Assembly: GCF_900115045.1 (NCBI RefSeq)
Contig: NZ_FOVC01000007.1
Coordinates: 1-64,000 of the forward strand
Reading direction: 5' to 3'
DNA: 64,000 nt
Source of the DNA: Izhakiella capsodis
GTDB lineage: Bacteria > Pseudomonadota > Gammaproteobacteria > Enterobacterales > Enterobacteriaceae
Shown in pieces: positions 63,340-64,000 of this stretch. The notes below the pieces were generated by a model, which was given only the letters and a program-made list of their open reading frames with translations, was not told the origin of the DNA and searched no databases. A program made the position numbers and the translations under genes. How positions within the stretch are numbered: position 1 is the stretch's first letter; each line of letters starts with the position of its first letter.

Positions 63340-64000
63340 ATGAATTTAAAACTGGGTGTAATCGGTACCGGCGCGATTGGGCGTGAGCATATACGCCGTT
63401 GCAGTCATGTGTTGCAAGGGGCTGAAGTGGTCGCAGTTTCTGATATCAATCTTGACGGTGCCAGAAATGCGGTTGAAAGTCTGGCGCTAAACGCAGAGGC
63501 CTATGCCAATGGTATGGACGTGATCAATGCGCCCGACGTAGAGGCAATCCTGGTTACCTCGTGGGACCCGACGCACGAGGCGTTTACCCTGGCGGCGGTG
63601 GCTGCTGGTAAATATTTATTTTGCGAAAAGCCGCTGGCAATGAGTGCCGAAGGTTGTCGTCGCATCGTTGAGGCTGAAATTGCCCAAGGTAAGCGGCTGG
63701 TTCAGGTCGGATTTATGCGGCCCTATGACAGCGGCTACCGGGCGTTGAAAAAAGTGATCGATGAGGGGGCTATCGGTGAAGTGCTGATGCTGCATTGCGC
63801 CCATCGAAACCAGAGCGTAGCGGAAAATTATACTACGGAGATGGCGATCACCAATACCCTGATCCATGAGTTGGACGTGCTCCGTTGGTTGACCGACGAT
63901 GACTACAAAACGGTGCAGGTAGTCTACCCGCGTACCACCTCAAAGGCACATGCGAAGCTAAAAGATCCGCAGATTGTGCTGTTCGAAACTCACAAGGGCA
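63340..64000 (+). CDS. iolG: Inositol 2-dehydrogenase IolG (5' part, cut by window end)
   Basis: The first 220 codons of a Gfo/Idh/MocA oxidoreductase; the frame is open to the end of the window. The NAD-binding start is LGVIGTGAIGREHIRRCSHV, the catalytic Lys lies in FCEKPLAMSAEG (EKP motif), and LIHELDVLRWL is typical of inositol dehydrogenases. It oxidises myo-inositol to 2-keto-myo-inositol, the first catabolic step. AAGGGTAATAAC precedes the ATG. It lies downstream of iolD, probably in one transcript. Other Gfo/Idh members look alike, but the context supports IolG. Confidence 0.9.
   Translation, partial: MNLKLGVIGTGAIGREHIRRCSHVLQGAEVVAVSDINLDGARNAVESLALNAEAYANGMDVINAPDVEAILVTSWDPTHEAFTLAAVAAGKYLFCEKPLAMSAEGCRRIVEAEIAQGKRLVQVGFMRPYDSGYRALKKVIDEGAIGEVLMLHCAHRNQSVAENYTTEMAITNTLIHELDVLRWLTDDDYKTVQVVYPRTTSKAHAKLKDPQIVLFETHKG

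Overview
The window reads as chromosomal DNA of a free-living member of the Enterobacterales, most likely in or near the Erwiniaceae (Erwinia/Pantoea/Mixta-like). It opens with the end of an rRNA operon followed by tRNA-Asp and tRNA-Trp and then hdfR, maoP, yifB and ilvLGMEDA-ilvY-ilvC, the arrangement found after rrnC in E. coli. Most core proteins are close to their E. coli counterparts in length and sequence. Genus and species cannot be decided from the sequence alone.

Region 1 (1-13061) is conserved core: 23S end, 5S, two tRNAs, hdfR, maoP, the YifB/ComM ATPase and the complete isoleucine-valine operon with leader peptide, attenuator, an unbroken ilvG, and the divergent ilvY-ilvC pair. 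Region 2 (13062-17143) is a scarred junction: an AT-rich serine hydrolase gene, a 5' stump of ppiC, and rep. Region 3 (17144-31900) departs from the E. coli order: kdpFABCD without kdpE (although a KdpE-box-like sequence remains upstream of kdpF), then an esterase, an ABC exporter, a FemAB/GNAT-like protein, an SQR-like flavoprotein, a Nudix hydrolase and a CynT-type carbonic anhydrase.

Region 4 (31900-42576) is the conserved gor / rlmJ / prlC-rsmJ / uspA / uspB / pitA / yhiN neighbourhood, with the tRNA-processing nuclease gene rbn lying between gor and rlmJ. Region 5 (42577-48522) holds a frameshifted ROK-family regulator relic, a sugar-permease-like MFS gene, cheV, a doubtful small ORF behind a perfect palindrome, and proP.

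Region 6 (48523-54590) is the most unusual part. A compact operon encodes a lactose/cellobiose-class PTS IIC, a cytoplasmic glycosylasparaginase-type Ntn hydrolase, an M17 aminopeptidase, IIB and IIA. It lies behind a near-consensus CRP site at the class II position and is divergent from a transposase-derived HTH protein whose catalytic residues look eroded. The gene content suggests import of a sugar-amino-acid or sugar-peptide conjugate (for example GlcNAc-Asn) by PTS and its breakdown in the cytoplasm.

Region 7 (54591-64000) is a myo-inositol catabolic cluster (iolA, iolB, iolR, iolC fused to a DUF2090 aldolase domain, iolD, partial iolG), with palindromes sharing TTTCA/TGAAA arms in its control regions that could be IolR operators. 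No CRISPR array, prophage or intact insertion sequence was seen.
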